Assembly: GCA_039654915.1 (NCBI GenBank)
Contig: CM077594.1
Coordinates: 98,656,893 to 98,720,892, forward strand
From: Aquilaria yunnanensis
Lineage: Eukaryota; Streptophyta; Magnoliopsida; Malvales; Thymelaeaceae
Direction: 5' to 3'
DNA length: 64,000 bases
Shown: in pieces, positions 47,972 through 60,289 of the stretch
Layout: each line of letters starts with the position of its first letter
Numbering within the stretch: the first letter of the stretch is position 1
The notes under the pieces: model-generated
Database searches by the model: none
Told to the model about the DNA's origin: nothing
What the model saw: the letters and a program-made list of their open reading frames with translations, nothing else
Position numbers and translations under genes: made by a program

Positions 47972-47980
47972 TTTATTTTT

Positions 47981-49816
47981 TTAAAATACAGTACATTCTC
48001 AAAAAGCGAGAACAACCTTGACACGGTACGTTTACTGATTTTACATAAAACATAAATGAAAAATAGTGTCGTTAATTTTTCTTTCTTTTAAGAAAGAGGG
48101 TCAAATATTCTAAAACTTCCATAAACCGAATAAATGCCAAGCAATATGAAATGGATATATTAAATGATTCTACACATACTTACACACATATATTTACACA
48201 TATTCAGAAATCAGAATCATATAAGAGAGCTAAGGGTACGTATAATAAGAGACAATATTCATTAACCTAATCCAGATGCACCTAACTACTTCAAGAAAAA
48301 AAAAAAAAGATCTTCAAGAGTATATGCTATGACTTAACGCTAGAAGGCTATATGATATTATGATCATCATGCTGATGAAACATCATTCCCATTCGTAGTA
48401 GATGATTTCGAAGATCATCTCTCCATTATTTTCCAGTGGAAAGAATTTATATTGTACAAAGATTATTTTTTAGTCACATACCTCCCAAATATATTTTCTC
48501 AACCTTTTTTATTTGGAGTTCTTATATACACTTACCATTCGTGAAAACGACAATATGATGGTTGGATAATGGTTCATCACAAGGTGCCGGGGCTGTGGTG
48601 GCAGCGTCTAGCTTGCCTATTCCAAGCCAAGAGTTGAGCCATGGGGCTTAGGCGAAGCCCTGGGTCTCATGGCTCATAGAGAGAAGAGTATTGTGTTAGG
48701 CAGGCTTCACTGAGTAGTGTTAATCTTGTGCTGTTAGCAGTGGAAGGACAACGGGTTAGTAAGACACTCAGCCCCACCATGGTTCTTTGGGGTGTTCCTA
48801 CATGAGCCACCACTTTTCAAAAAAGAAAAGCCTACATGTGGTAGTCTAATGGCTCTACACTTGGATTGTCCGACCTCCAATTCGGGTTTGACGCCTAACA
48901 AGTACATTGTGTGTCATTTTCCACTACTTCTAGCTTGCAATTTTTCAAGTTTCAAAAGGTAAGTAAATTCGCCCCAAATTTTACTTAGTAGTATCTTATC
49001 TGTTAATATATACTTGTAAATGCTTATGACTATTAAAAAAAAACAACAGACACGTGACCCGTTTAATTATTGCTTTTATTCCTTGTGTCATCTCAATTTT
49101 TTATGATTCATTTGCTTTTTTGCACGGTTTTATGTAATTTTCAACTTTTTAACACGGTTTTAAACTTTATACTCAAGCAAATATTTACTGCATATAGGAT
49201 ATCAACTTTTGGGACAATAAAAAATAATTGAATAACAATTATTATTTCTTAAGAAAAATAATTCATCGTTTTAGAATATTTCAAAATAAAAATTGTTTCA
49301 TACAATTTGGAAAGAAATGAGTATAAATTACATGCGTACCAAAAGTAAACTTGTTCTCGATCCATCATGCAAGTGGGATATCCATGTCCAAGAGAACTAC
49401 CATGAGAATCCGAATCAGTATAATCGAGAACGACATTTCAATGCATGTGTATAACTCAATGCCACGTTCTAATTTGTTTTACACGAGCAAAAACCTTCAT
49501 CATGTGAAAAGGAGGGGTTTTTCCATATATTATTAAGGAGTAAAATTGGCTACTATGAAAACATATTAACTTTTTGCTCTCTAATCTTGAGTTTAGAAGT
49601 TAAAGTTGAAGATGATGAAGCAAAATTAAGGCCAAGTCCTAGATATATAATCCCACAGAACAGCAGCCAAGATGCTTGTAAACCCTCCGACTTTAACTAA
49701 ATTCAAGAAAGTAATTAAAATGTGTGATATTCATTTCAACTTGTAATAAATATATTGAATTTTATAATGAATGCATGCATCATTTTAAGATTTTTTTTTT
49801 CATCAGAAGTCTAAAA
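47981..49816. other. AT-rich spacer with an unclassified GC-richer repeat
   Basis: Mostly AT-rich with no gene. From about 48560 to 48960 the base composition is more balanced, and the sequence CCTACATGTGGTAGTCTAAT, followed later by AATTCGGGTTTGACGCC, is loosely tRNA-like (A/B-box order), so a SINE or other short repeat is possible. I could not define its ends. Confidence 0.4.
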
Positions 49817-49831
49817 GGGTAAAATGCATAA

Positions 49832-50052
49832 TTGATCCCAAATTTTTAATTAATGTTGCAAATCAGCCTCCGATTGCATATTGGTCTCAAATCTCTAAAG
49901 TCAAAATACATATTATTGATCCCAAATTTTTAATTAATGTTGCAAATCAGCCTCCGATTGCATATTGGTCTCAAATCTCTAAAGTCAAAATACATATTAT
50001 TGATCCCAAATTTTTAATTAATGTTGCAAATCAGTCTCAAACCTCTAAAGTC
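49832..50052. repeat. 84-bp tandem repeat, three copies
   Basis: The unit starting TTGATCCCAAATTTTTAATT occurs at 49832, 49916 and 50000. The first two copies are essentially identical; the third lacks 18 bases (the CCTCCGATTGCATATTGG part). Non-coding. The unit resembles terminal text of MULE-type MITEs, and the flanks GGGTAA at 49817 and TTACCC at 50450-50455 could be the ends of a host element, but target duplications do not support this. Confidence 0.85.
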
Positions 50053-50455
50053 TGTTGCATAGTTGGTCCATAGCCGTGCACAATTCATTAGCTCTAAGGT
50101 AATTGTAAAGCATCAAAATTTTAAATTTTAAATTTAATTATTTAGTAATTTTCTTCCTGTAAAATTAAACTATATCATGATTTTTTTTTATAGTTAAGAC
50201 ACTATTTAAATATTTTTTTCATAAATTAGATTTCTATGTTAACTCAGTCTTCACATAGGACTAGAGACCAATGGCAATACGTAACACTTTATAAAAGTTA
50301 TGGACTAATATGCAATAAAACAGAGGTTGAAAACTAATTACAGTAATAATTATAGAATTAATTAGGACGAATGATAAGTTATCGGTTACTATAACCTCCG
50401 ACGACAATAGAAGGGGCAGGGACCTAACTAAATTAGTTAAACACAAGCGTTACCC

Positions 50456-53338
50456 TAAACCACATATAAATAAGGGTGAAATCTTTCATGCACTTTAACG
50501 ACCTTGTAATTCAAACCAGATCTATCTAGAGTGCAATTAAAACATTTGAAACGTACAGAAGATGGTTTTTCTACTCCTCCGTTTCCACCCAAACAATTCA
50601 CTCTTTATTCCTTCTTGTCTCCTTCCGACACAAAGCGACTTTCTCTGCAGTTACTTGCCACTTTTGAACAGCTCCGAATCTCTTTCTTTTCTCTTTCTTG
50701 CCTTACGGCTTTAGTGCCTGGGGATGAAAGTTGCGTGGGCGAAATTCGTGAGCTGTGGGCATCTACAGTGGTAAATGGGTAAAAACATTTAGAGATACAT
50801 GAATGGTAAATCACACCCACCTAATAGGTAGAGGATATCTATTACAGATAAATCTGCTCCACTTACCCACAAAACTCACTAGTTTGAATTTCTTATTTAT
50901 TAATTATAATAAAATGTAATAACTACATTTAGCTAATATTTTATATTAATTCTTATCCAATATTTTCTTGTATGTATGTTATGATTTGTTTATTTATGAT
51001 TTTTTTATATTATATGAGGACAATGACCTTGTATTTATGTTTCATATTTTATTTTTATGAAATAAAAAAAGGGTTTAGACCGCAAGTAATCGGCACTTAC
51101 GATAAAAATTACCAGCAGGTCGTAGGTGCATGTAGATTTTTTACCCTCTTGTGGATATCCATGAGGTCATGGATATAAAAAAAACCATAAACACAGAAAG
51201 GATATCAGTGTCTAATTCGTTCCGTTGTCATCTCTAGTTGCCTCGTATTTCTACCCATCTTTGTGACTACTCCATAAGCATGAAATTTTATATTTAATCA
51301 AGTGAGTATTCCCAAAAAATATATTGAAATCATATAATTAAATGCAATGTTTGTTTTAGATAGAAAAAACTTATCTAAAGTATTCATAAAAATATATTGA
51401 AATCATATAAATAAATGCAATATTTATTATCTAGAGTGCACCCGGTGTTGTCATATACCCGGATATGCTTTGATACTTATAAAAAAAAATTTTAGTTCTA
51501 GACAATTTATCGGATTTCACTACTAAAATTTTCTCAATTGCTAGCAAACACTTTTTTTTATGGCTTACCGCTTCTGGAAGTTTCCAACGAGTTACCACCT
51601 TCGGAAATTTCTGTTGGCTAACCGTAAAAAATCATCCGGCAATAAGAATTTTTCTAGTGAACTTATCGCCGCCCAAAATTATTTGCAAAAATGAAATTTT
51701 TTGAATTTAATTTTTCTGATGGTTATCCGTTGGAAATCTCCGACAACTAACTATTTTGGAAATTTTTTAACCACATTCCTGTCCAGCGAAAAAAAAGTCA
51801 CTCAAAATTGACTGCAAACATATATTTTTTTTAATTCCATATTTTTTACAACTAATTCTAATGACTATCTGCCGGAAATTGAACAATTTCCCTCTGAACT
51901 CTCTCACTAAAAATTTCAATTTTTTATTTTGGATTGAAATTTTCTCTCATCTTCCATGATTATAAAACCATAATTTTCTGTCAAAACCTTATTTTTTTCT
52001 CTCTCTCAACTTCCTTCTCTTTCTTACAAAATTTTCTCCTCCTCTTTTCTCCTTCATTTCTTCATTATGATTACCTTATTCTTTTTCTTCTTCTTATTTC
52101 TTTCTTGTCATTACCTTCTTCTTTTTCTTTTTCTTCTTCTTCTTCTTCCTCCCTCCTCTTTCTCTCACCATCTTCTACTTCTGTTTCTTATTTTTCTTAT
52201 TTTCTTCCTCTGGGACCAAACTAAACATTTCTAGGAAATGGAAACTATGTACATTATTATTATTATTATTTTAAGAAATTAGGTGCTGCAAAATGATAGT
52301 TCCAATCCAAAACTTCTAGCACATAGCAAACTGTAGATTCTAGTGAATTTATGCTGAGCAAAGTGGTGTTTATGGACCCCACTTTTATTTAAAAATGTGA
52401 GAAAAAAATACATAAAATTAAATAAGAACCCCATTTTAATTTTTTATTGGACCCCACTAATTCAAATAAAAAATTAGAAAAAATACTTTAATATCTTTAT
52501 AGAAAATTGTTGAAATAAAAGTTCGAGTCAATTGTTACAATTTTTTGTTGTCATTCTTTTTCTTATTTTAAAAGCATGGCTTACATGCAACATTAGCTCT
52601 TATACTTTACTTAATTAGTCTAATTATCCATTGACTTATGAGTCAACATATAGTCATTAAACTTCACAAACAAAGATAAGCATAAAGTTTCAAAAAAATC
52701 ATGTTAATCCCTAATATGTGTGTCAGTGTCACCAAAGAAACAAGTCATTGCTTGTTTTTACTGTAAAATTATAAGTCCTACTATATTTGGATTGTTTTAT
52801 TCAAAAAAAATAAAAATAGTATTATAGACAATCCACCCTGAAAAGTGTGAGACCACTCATTATTTTTTTTTAACAAAACTAACTAAATATTTAATGCTTG
52901 ACCCATAAAAGTAAAAAATACTATTTATCTTTGAAATTATTTTTTAAAGTTTCTAAATAACTTTAAATTCATTCAATTTAAAGTTAAATGTAAAGCACTT
53001 ATATTTAGTGACTATAGAAGTGCTTTATTTTAAAAATAAATAAAATTTGATAACTTACTTCAAATTAAAACTAAGGATTACTCAAAATAATATTTTTTTC
53101 CTACACGTACTATTAGGAGTTAACTCAAAGAATTTTTAGTATTTAGAAATTTATAAGTGTGGTTATAGGAGACATATTCTCTTTAGATAATTATATTATA
53201 GTTTAAAGTTTAGCTTTTGATTAATTCTAATTTTAGGACTGATTGTAACTTAAGCTTATATATGGACCACTTTAGAAATATTCTAGATCTACCACTATGT
53301 TTAGAGCGTAATTTATCCACAAGTGATCAATATGATAT
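50456..53338. other. Long AT-rich intergenic region
   Basis: No gene seen. A CT-rich tract dominated by TTCTTCT and CCTCTTTTCTCC runs from about 51990 to 52210. ATT trinucleotides repeat at about 52253-52272. Sequence near 51518-51660 (CACTACTAAAATTTTCTC, then repeated GGAAATTTC-like words and ATTTTTCTAGTG) resembles CACTA-type subterminal repeats but no pair of ends was proved. Confidence 0.45.
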
Positions 53339-53347
53339 ATATTACAT

Positions 53348-53890
53348 GGATAAATTCCACCAAAAGTTCTAAAATTTTAATTTCCATTGCAAATTGGTCC
53401 TTAATCACATTTTATTTCATATTAATCCTAAACATTTATAACTCATGCATATTGGCCCATAGAATTAAAAAAACTAAATTGATATAAAAACCTGATTTAC
53501 AAATAGAAAAAATTAATAATTTAAGTAATCCATAACTATTAAAGGATTATGATACAAATTAAATTTATTAGAAGACATTTACCAAAAAATTTCAGTTCTA
53601 ACTCTCACATAACCATCTTATATCAACTTTTAAAATCCTAATTTAAAATTTTTGGTAATTGTATTCTTATGAATTCAATATGTGTCATAATTTTTTTACA
53701 GGTAATAGATCATTTAAACTATCAACGTTTTTCTATATGTAAATTCAGTTTCTGTGCCAATTCAATATTAATTAAGGTTAAGGGTTAATATGCAATAAAT
53801 TATAAAGGTTTTGAACCAATATACGAATGGATGCTGAGGACCAATTTACAATATAAATGAAAGATTTAGGACTTATGGTCCAACTTACCC
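53348..53890. mobile_element. MULE-type MITE (543 bp)
   Basis: The left arm (GGATAAATTCCACCAAAAGT, GCAAATTGGTCCTTAATC, CATATTAATCC) matches the inverted right arm (GGGTAAGTTGGACCATAAGT, GTAAATTGGTCCTCAGC, CATATTAACCC) over about 130 bp. Flanks ATATTACAT (53339-53347) and ATATTACGT (53891-53899) match at 8 of 9 bases. Non-coding. Confidence 0.78.
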
Positions 53891-53899
53891 ATATTACGT

Positions 53900-54388
53900 T
53901 GATGTAGTATCGTCTATAATATTACCTAACATTTCTGGCACTTACAGTCTTAATTATTTTATTATAACTGTAAGTTTTCCTTTTATTTAAAAAATCTAAG
54001 TGATAACTTGTAAAATGTATTTAGGTTTTCTGTAAGCCCTATAACTAGTGGTTAGACGCACATATATACTGTCTGTGCAATATCAATTGAAAGGCCCAAA
54101 ACGAAGTAATTTACATTATGACCATGTTCCCAAGAGATCAAGAATTTAATTAATTACTTATTGGTAGAGGTAAATTCAAAACAAAATTCACGAATAGTTG
54201 AAGATCCCTCGTAATAAAAAATTCAAAGATAATTAAGAAAGCAATATTTTTAAATAAAGAAACCAAAAAAGGAAACCAGTTTAATTGTAATAATATTACT
54301 CATTATCCCTCCATGTTAGATACTGAGCGTTACAAGTTTCTATAATTAATATGATCTGATCTAAATTTTGCATGGTGTTATCCACACA
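53900..54388. other. Distal GolS upstream region
   Basis: AT-rich DNA between the MITE and the first recognised stress-response element of the GolS promoter. No gene seen. Confidence 0.4.
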
Positions 54389-54394
54389 ACCGAC
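54389..54394 (+). promoter_or_regulatory. DRE/CRT core ACCGAC upstream of GolS
   Basis: ACCGAC, the core bound by DREB/CBF factors, lies about 490 bp before the GolS start codon. GolS genes are known cold/drought targets of this pathway in Arabidopsis; relevance here is inferred from motif and position only. Confidence 0.45.
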
Positions 54395-54461
54395 CGATAG
54401 AAAAAGTCGATAAGGATCATTCTAAAATAAAATAGTTACCGTTGATAAGATCTTGATTCAC

Positions 54462-54470
54462 CCACGTGGC
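54462..54470. promoter_or_regulatory. G-box / ABRE (CCACGTGGC)
   Basis: A palindromic CACGTG with the ABRE extension GGC about 410 bp before the GolS start codon, the preferred site of ABF/AREB bZIP factors. A further ACGT core (GCCACGTAAA) lies near 54617. Together with the DRE core this suggests ABA and drought/cold control. Confidence 0.5.
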
Positions 54471-54771
54471 ACCATCCTGGTTTTCTTGGAAATCAAATCG
54501 TACATACGATAACAGATGATCGCACAAGGTTCTGCTCCTTTAAATGTGTCATGTGTTCAAAACGGGCAAGTGTAACTTCCTAACAAGACGTAGTCCATGT
54601 CACTCCCAATTTCGCGTGCCACGTAAATAAAATTAATTTAACCCCATAATATAATGCCAGAGAAAAAGGAAATTACTACTATTTTCACAAAGCAGGAGGA
54701 ATAAAAAATAAAGAATATTTCTTTCCCGTTTGGGACCACACGCTGGCTGGGGCTGGGCGCGAGCCCGCCCT

Positions 54772-54779
54772 TATATAAA
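54772..54779 (+). promoter_or_regulatory. TATA box of GolS
   Basis: TATATAAA about 105 bp before the ATG, following a GC-rich block (GCGCGAGCCCGCCC). Predicts transcription starting near 54805 and a 5' UTR of about 70 nt. Confidence 0.65.
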
Positions 54780-54876
54780 TTAAGCACAAGCCTCCCCACA
54801 TAACCACCATCCGATTTAATTTCCCACAGTACTAGTAGCTAGTAGTGGTGCTTCTTTCTCCGATTCTCTGGTGGAA

Positions 54877-56183
54877 ATGGCTCCGAGTGCAGTGAACCAG
54901 TCGATAATGGAGGTGCCCGGCAAGAGAGCGTACGTGACTTTCTTGGCCGGCAACGGTGACTACGTGAAGGGAGTGGTCGGGTTGGCCAAGGGTCTGAGGA
55001 AGGCCAAGTCGGCGTACCCCCTCGTGGTGGCGATTCTGCCGGACGTGCCGGAGGACCACCGTGAGATTCTCCTCTCCCAGGGCTGCATCGTCCGTGAAAT
55101 CGAACCGGTTTGCCCTCCCGAGAACCAGACCAACTTCGCCATGGCTTATTACGTCATTAACTACTCTAAGCTTCGTATTTGGGAGGTGAGTAGTAATTAC
55201 ATACAAATTAATACAAGTGGTAATTACCTGCAAAGGAGTAATTAGGTTTTAAGAGATGAGCACGAAAATTATTAAGGAGAGATTAAAGAGGGGTTGGTGT
55301 AATTAATTGTAGTTTGTGGAGTACGAGAAGATGATATACTTGGACGGTGACATCCAAGTGTTCGACAGCATTGATCATCTGTTCGACTCGGCTGATGGAT
55401 ACTTTTACGCTGTGATGGATTGCTTCTGCGAAAAGACATGGTCGAGCTCTCCCCAGTACACGATAGGTTACTGCCAGCAGTGCCCGGACAAGGTCCAGTG
55501 GCCGGCGGAACTGGGTTCGCCGCCGCCGCTCTACTTCAACGCCGGGATGTTCGTTTTCCAGCCGGACCTCGCGACCTACTCCAACCTCTTAGAGACCCTC
55601 AAGGTCACCACTCCGACCTCATTTGCGGAGCAGGTAATCTCTGTCTATATATATATGTACACACACAATTAAAGCAATTACTAGAGCAAGGGTAATTATT
55701 AGTAACTGGAGCGGGATTTTGTTTGGCTTGGAAATTTTGCAGGATTTTCTAAACATGTTCTTCAGGGATATCTACAAGCCCATTCCTCCGGTGTACAACC
55801 TTGTTCTAGCAATGCTGTGGCGCCATCCAGAAAATGTGGATATTGACAGTGTGAAAGTTGTTCATTATTGTGCCGCGGTAATTGAGGATTAATATTATGA
55901 TATAATATCGGTTAATGGTAGATATTATGGAGTTAATATGTAAATGTATATGTATCATGTACAGGGGTCAAAGCCTTGGAGGTACACAGGGAAGGAAGAG
56001 AACATGGATAGAGAAGACATAAAGTTGCTGGTGAAGAAATGGTGGGACATTTACGAGGACGAGTCGCTTGATTTGGGGAAGCCTAATTCCATGGAAAAGG
56101 AAAAGGAAAAGCTTGTGCCTTTGATAGCTGCCCTCGCTGAGGACGGCCTGATTCACAGCAGGACTGCGCCTTCTGCGGCTTAA
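54877..56183 (+). CDS. GolS: Galactinol synthase
   Basis: Transfers galactose from UDP-galactose to myo-inositol to make galactinol, the first committed step of raffinose-family oligosaccharide synthesis; cytosolic, GT8 family. Four exons, all phase 0: 54877-55185, 55313-55633, 55743-55877, 55965-56183; 327 aa, normal for the family. MAPSAVNQ was chosen because it is the first ATG after the predicted leader. The GT8 core starts at RAYVTFLAGNGDYVKGVVGL. The metal-binding DxD is D114-G-D116 in IYLDGDIQVFD. Further family blocks are YTIGYCQQCPDKVQWP, PPPLYFNAGMFVF, EQDFLNMFF and HYCAAGSKPWRYTGKE. The protein ends in APSAA, the C-terminal pentapeptide typical of galactinol synthases. Coding DNA is clearly richer in GC than its surroundings. 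The promoter carries G-box/ABRE and DRE cores, so it is probably a stress-inducible isoform. Confidence 0.97.
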
Positions 56184-59100
56184 TTAATTAATTAATTAAT
56201 TGTTTCCTAATTATGATCGATATCCGCCTTAATGAGGGCCGATCTTTAATTAGGTGTAATTAAGAGCTATCTAGCTACTATATAATGTGTGTGCGCGCGT
56301 GCTGTGTTGTGGTCTTTCACTTTCCGGCCGGTTAGCGATGTAGCAACCAAAAAGAGCTGTGTAGCTATATATATATGCATGATATATATAGTTTTGTGAA
56401 AGGTGTTTGGGTTTTATCCGCTCATCTGATCATTATGGGAAATAAACAACTCTTTTCTGCTAGGCTTCTAGCTGTTTTTATGTTTTTTTTCTTTTGGTGT
56501 TTCTGCGCCATATTTAGCGGTTGTGGATGAGTGTTGATTTGTCGTGGATGTTGAGCTCAATTATGCATTAATGATCCATGCAAATACAAGAAAGAGGTAA
56601 ACTAGCGATAACAAATCCACTACAATAAGGATGCAAAAACTCGGCTGATCATATAATGTAATTTTCGGTCGTTAATCACTTGCCAAAAAAATATTAATGG
56701 TTAACATGTTGTTTGTCAGTTGGCATTTAATTTTCAGACAGTCGCAAAAAATAAAAAATAAAAAATAAAAAAACTGACCATTTTACAAGTGAATAACCAC
56801 TTAAATATTTCATATATAGTTCTTACTTTAGTTAACTAGTCTTTATACATCTGCCAAAAAAAAAATTACCTAGTCTTTATCAACGGAGAAATTGGCTGGG
56901 CAGGAAAAATACGTGCTAGTTAGTCATAGCGTTAATTAGATTTAGAAAAATCAATATACGACAGTTTTTAATGTAAAAAGGTTGTGTTTGTAATTTTTGA
57001 AAAGTATTTGTTTTCGGGTTGACGCGGAGCTTAAAAATTAGAAATATCGTTTTTTTTTCTTCACTTTTGTTGCACACTAAAGTTAATAGGTTCAAGTAAC
57101 AGTAACCCATGATCATACAATTAAATTTTAGAATGGTAATGGCAACTTTGAATTAGATACTATGCAAAGGCATTTTACCTGCTCATATTTACTATTAAAA
57201 CGGTATCCAATTCGAAAAAAAAAATAACGGTGTCTAATTTAAAGTTATCATGAATGACACTAAAATTTTATTGTCTAATCCCGAATTGCTATTGTCTAAA
57301 CCTGTTAACTTTCGCATACACCCGGCATGTAGGTTTGAGGAATCTCAACAAACTTTTGATAGCCAAATTGATAACCAATTGGAAAACCTGGATCTCCAAA
57401 GACCAGCAATAAAGCAATGTAGTGACTCTGGAATGCATGTTCTTGGGGATGGTCATCCAAAGTCAAGTTAACCAAGTTGTTGAGAGTATCACTACAAGAG
57501 AAATGACAAAAATCGACAACCAGATTTGTGATCTAGTAAGGTGGTTGGATTCAAAAATTTCATATTCACATACTAGATTAAAAAAATTTCAAATGCCAAT
57601 TTCAAAAAATTTCACTTGATTATTTCACATATCCAAATTCAAACATTTTAACTTAAAATTTCTCAAGATTTTTTAATATTTCTTTTATTCTTTACTAATT
57701 TTTAGTTATTTTCCAGTTTCATATTCTATCAGGCACAAAAAGAACGGAGGCCTTCAAACAATAGAAAAATTATAAAAGGAATAATTTCTTCATTCAGCTC
57801 AATAATCTTAGTCTTGTTTCCGAGAGTTCTCATAATTCTTGGAGAAGAGATCAATTTTTTCCTTATGTTAAAGAGATCAAATATTAGGAAAGGAACAGAC
57901 ACTTGTAGAAAGCGGTATAAAAGAAGAGGGAGAAAACAAAAACAAAGAATGAGAGAAGCATGAGGAAAAACACACGAGGAATGGCAATTTATAGGGCAAG
58001 GGCAAGGACAAGGAAGTTGATTGATCAACCATGTTTCTCATGGACCCCCAACGTTGGATTTTGGGGGAAAGTGACCAGTTTAATAATTGAAATTGGTAAC
58101 CGATTTTGTAATGGTCACCTAATTGGTCACTAATTCTCCTTGGGAAAATACACTTACTTTGTGTTTACCAAATTGACAACTGATAGGCACGTGACCACTT
58201 TGTTTGTCACCATTGCCGGGCGCCATGGCGATTTTCTGTTGTAGTGTATTGACAACATGAAAGTGAGCAAGATATGTCAACTACCTTCATCTAGTCACGT
58301 AAAGACCCTTTGTATGGAGGATAAGGTTGGTTGCATGATGATCAAAGATGGGGATCACGAGGAGTCTAACACCACTAAAAAAAAGTGTTAATTTCCAACG
58401 GCCTTGTGTTAATTTTCTAATGTGAGACCATTGAAAATTGGTACGTTGACAAATCACATGGTGAAAAAAAAATTTCAATAGCCCAAGGGTTAATGGCTAC
58501 CAATTGAAATATAAGCAGATGAAAATTTGCAACGGTCTAACCTCATAGAATTATTTCTAACAGTTAAATGGTTTTATAACAACAGTGACCGTTAGAAAAT
58601 TAAATACGCAAATGGCTCAGGCCGATGGAAAATACCAACAACCTTAGCTATTGGAAATATATCAATAGCTCAATTCGATGAAAATTTCCAACAGTTTTTT
58701 TTAATAAAAAATATATAACTCATGATAATATATTTTATATATTACTAAAATTATATTTTGTGTTTACTAAAATTATATTTTATATTTACAAATATTATAT
58801 TTATATTATTACAAAAATTCATAATCACAAAATTGAAAATTACAAAATTCACAAGATTAAAAAAATCAAAAAATTCAACAAATCACAAAATTCTAAAAAA
58901 CCATGTGGCTCACGAGGAAAGCATTAATCCATTCTACTTTATTCTCTGTAAATCATTCATGACGATTGGAAAATGATAGAGAGATAATCGAGAGAGCGAA
59001 ATATAAGAAAAAGGGTTAATAGTACTCCAGTTACCAAGAAAATGGCATCACAGGCAGCAAGAAAAAGAAACAACAGGAAACAATAGCTACCTAATAAATT

Positions 59101-59261
59101 TATTAATTAATGGCAATTAATTACCTGAACAAAACAATGATGGAAATGGAGGCAAAGCAAGCCATCTTGACCGCTACGTGGACGAGCTCCATTGATAATA
59201 TGTGGAAAACAGACAAGGAAAATAAAATTAAGGTTTAGCTAATTAATAATGCTAAACAAAT
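56184..59261. other. GolS 3' UTR and AT-rich spacer with CACTA-like ends
   Basis: The stop codon is followed by a TTAA/TAATTAAT microsatellite (56181-56202) and a T-rich 3' UTR with GTGTGCGCGCGTG near 56288. Beyond that no gene is seen. CACTACAATAAGGATGC at about 56619, TTTCTGTTGTAGTG at about 58234-58247 and CACCACTAAAAAAAAGTG near 58371 look like termini of CACTA-type elements, but none forms a convincing pair with a shared 3-bp duplication. Short frames at 57250-57619 and 57729-58028 are unrecognised. Confidence 0.4.
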
Positions 59262-59574
59262 GAAGTTCACCGGGTAAATTGCACCCATAGCCCCTAACCT
59301 TTTATTATTATTCTATTTTGGACCCTAACTTCAAAATCTTGCATGAAACATCCTCAATCTCAAATTTTTATTCCATTTTAGACCTTTGGCAAATGGAAAA
59401 TGTTAAAATTGACAAAATTGGCCGTGTGGCATGCTAGCATGGGCAATTTGCCACAGTGACACTGACGTGGACAAGGAAGAAAGAAAAAAAGAATAAAAAG
59501 TAAACAACAGCCTGGGTCCCTGATTTTTCATTTCCTGCCCTAAAAACCTGAAATCAACTGCTGCTCCCCTCCCT

Positions 59575-60103
59575 AAGGGTGATTATTTGGTTTGTTCGGT
59601 TTAAACCGAACTGAATTAGTCAGTTTATTCGATTTTTGGTTTTGGATGCTAAGAAACCGAATTAACCGAATTAGTCTATAAAATCGAATTCAAACTAAAC
59701 CGATATATTTCAGTTCGGTTCGGTTCAAACCGAATTAACCAAAAAAATGGCAATTAAATTCTATAAAAGATGAAATGAGATAAAAAAAAATATTGTTTTT
59801 ATTTTCAAATTCCATTCAATATAGAAGATTCATTGTCCATGGAAAGAAAAAAAAATAAGAATCCCAGCTAATTTAAGTTACTTTGTAGCATTATTGTTCA
59901 TGACACAAATAAAAGAAAATTTGGTATAAAAAATTTTGGTTATTTTGGTTACCGAATTAACTGAATTCTAAAACCGAAATCAAAATTTTTGTTATTCAGT
60001 TTCAACCAAAACCGAACCGAATTACTGAATTAACTGAACCGAATTTTAAAATTATTTTGATTTTTCGGTTTTTTCAGTTTGAACCAAATACTGATCACCC
60101 CTA
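59575..60103. mobile_element. hAT-type MITE nested in the Pack-MULE (529 bp)
   Basis: The left end AAGGGTGATTATTTGG and the right end, in reverse TAGGGGTGATCAGTATTTGG, are imperfect inverted repeats. A perfect CCCCTCCCT flanks both sides (59566-59574, 60104-60112), giving an 8-9 bp duplication. The interior is dense in AACCGAA/TTCGGTT words in both orientations, like the families at 12523 and 61598 but with a different middle. Confidence 0.8.
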
Positions 60104-60289
60104 CCCCTCCCTTAAAACCTTGGACCACCGCTCCTCCTAGCGGGTCATCTTTGTTTCGTCGTGCCACCGTCCCCTGTCAAATCCTCTGAGTCACTACCAT
60201 CCCTCATTTCCCTCTGCAATCGAACCCTAAACTCGCCTGAACACTCCCCTGGTTTCTTCCGTCGGCCAGTATGCATCGAGAGGCAGCGA

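Noticed and set aside
49817..50455. A complete MULE MITE around the tandem repeat
   Set aside because: GGGTAA/TTACCC ends are plausible, but flanking 9-mers do not match and the arms align poorly.
51934..52224. 96-codon plus-strand open frame
   Set aside because: It is the translation of a CT-rich low-complexity tract.
54871..54876. GolS start two codons earlier
   Set aside because: The codon there is GTG; the first ATG is at 54877 and gives the normal MAP start.
56619..58247. One CACTA element between the two CACTACAA-like ends
   Set aside because: The adjacent 3-bp flanks differ (ATC against TAT) and subterminal sequences do not resemble each other.
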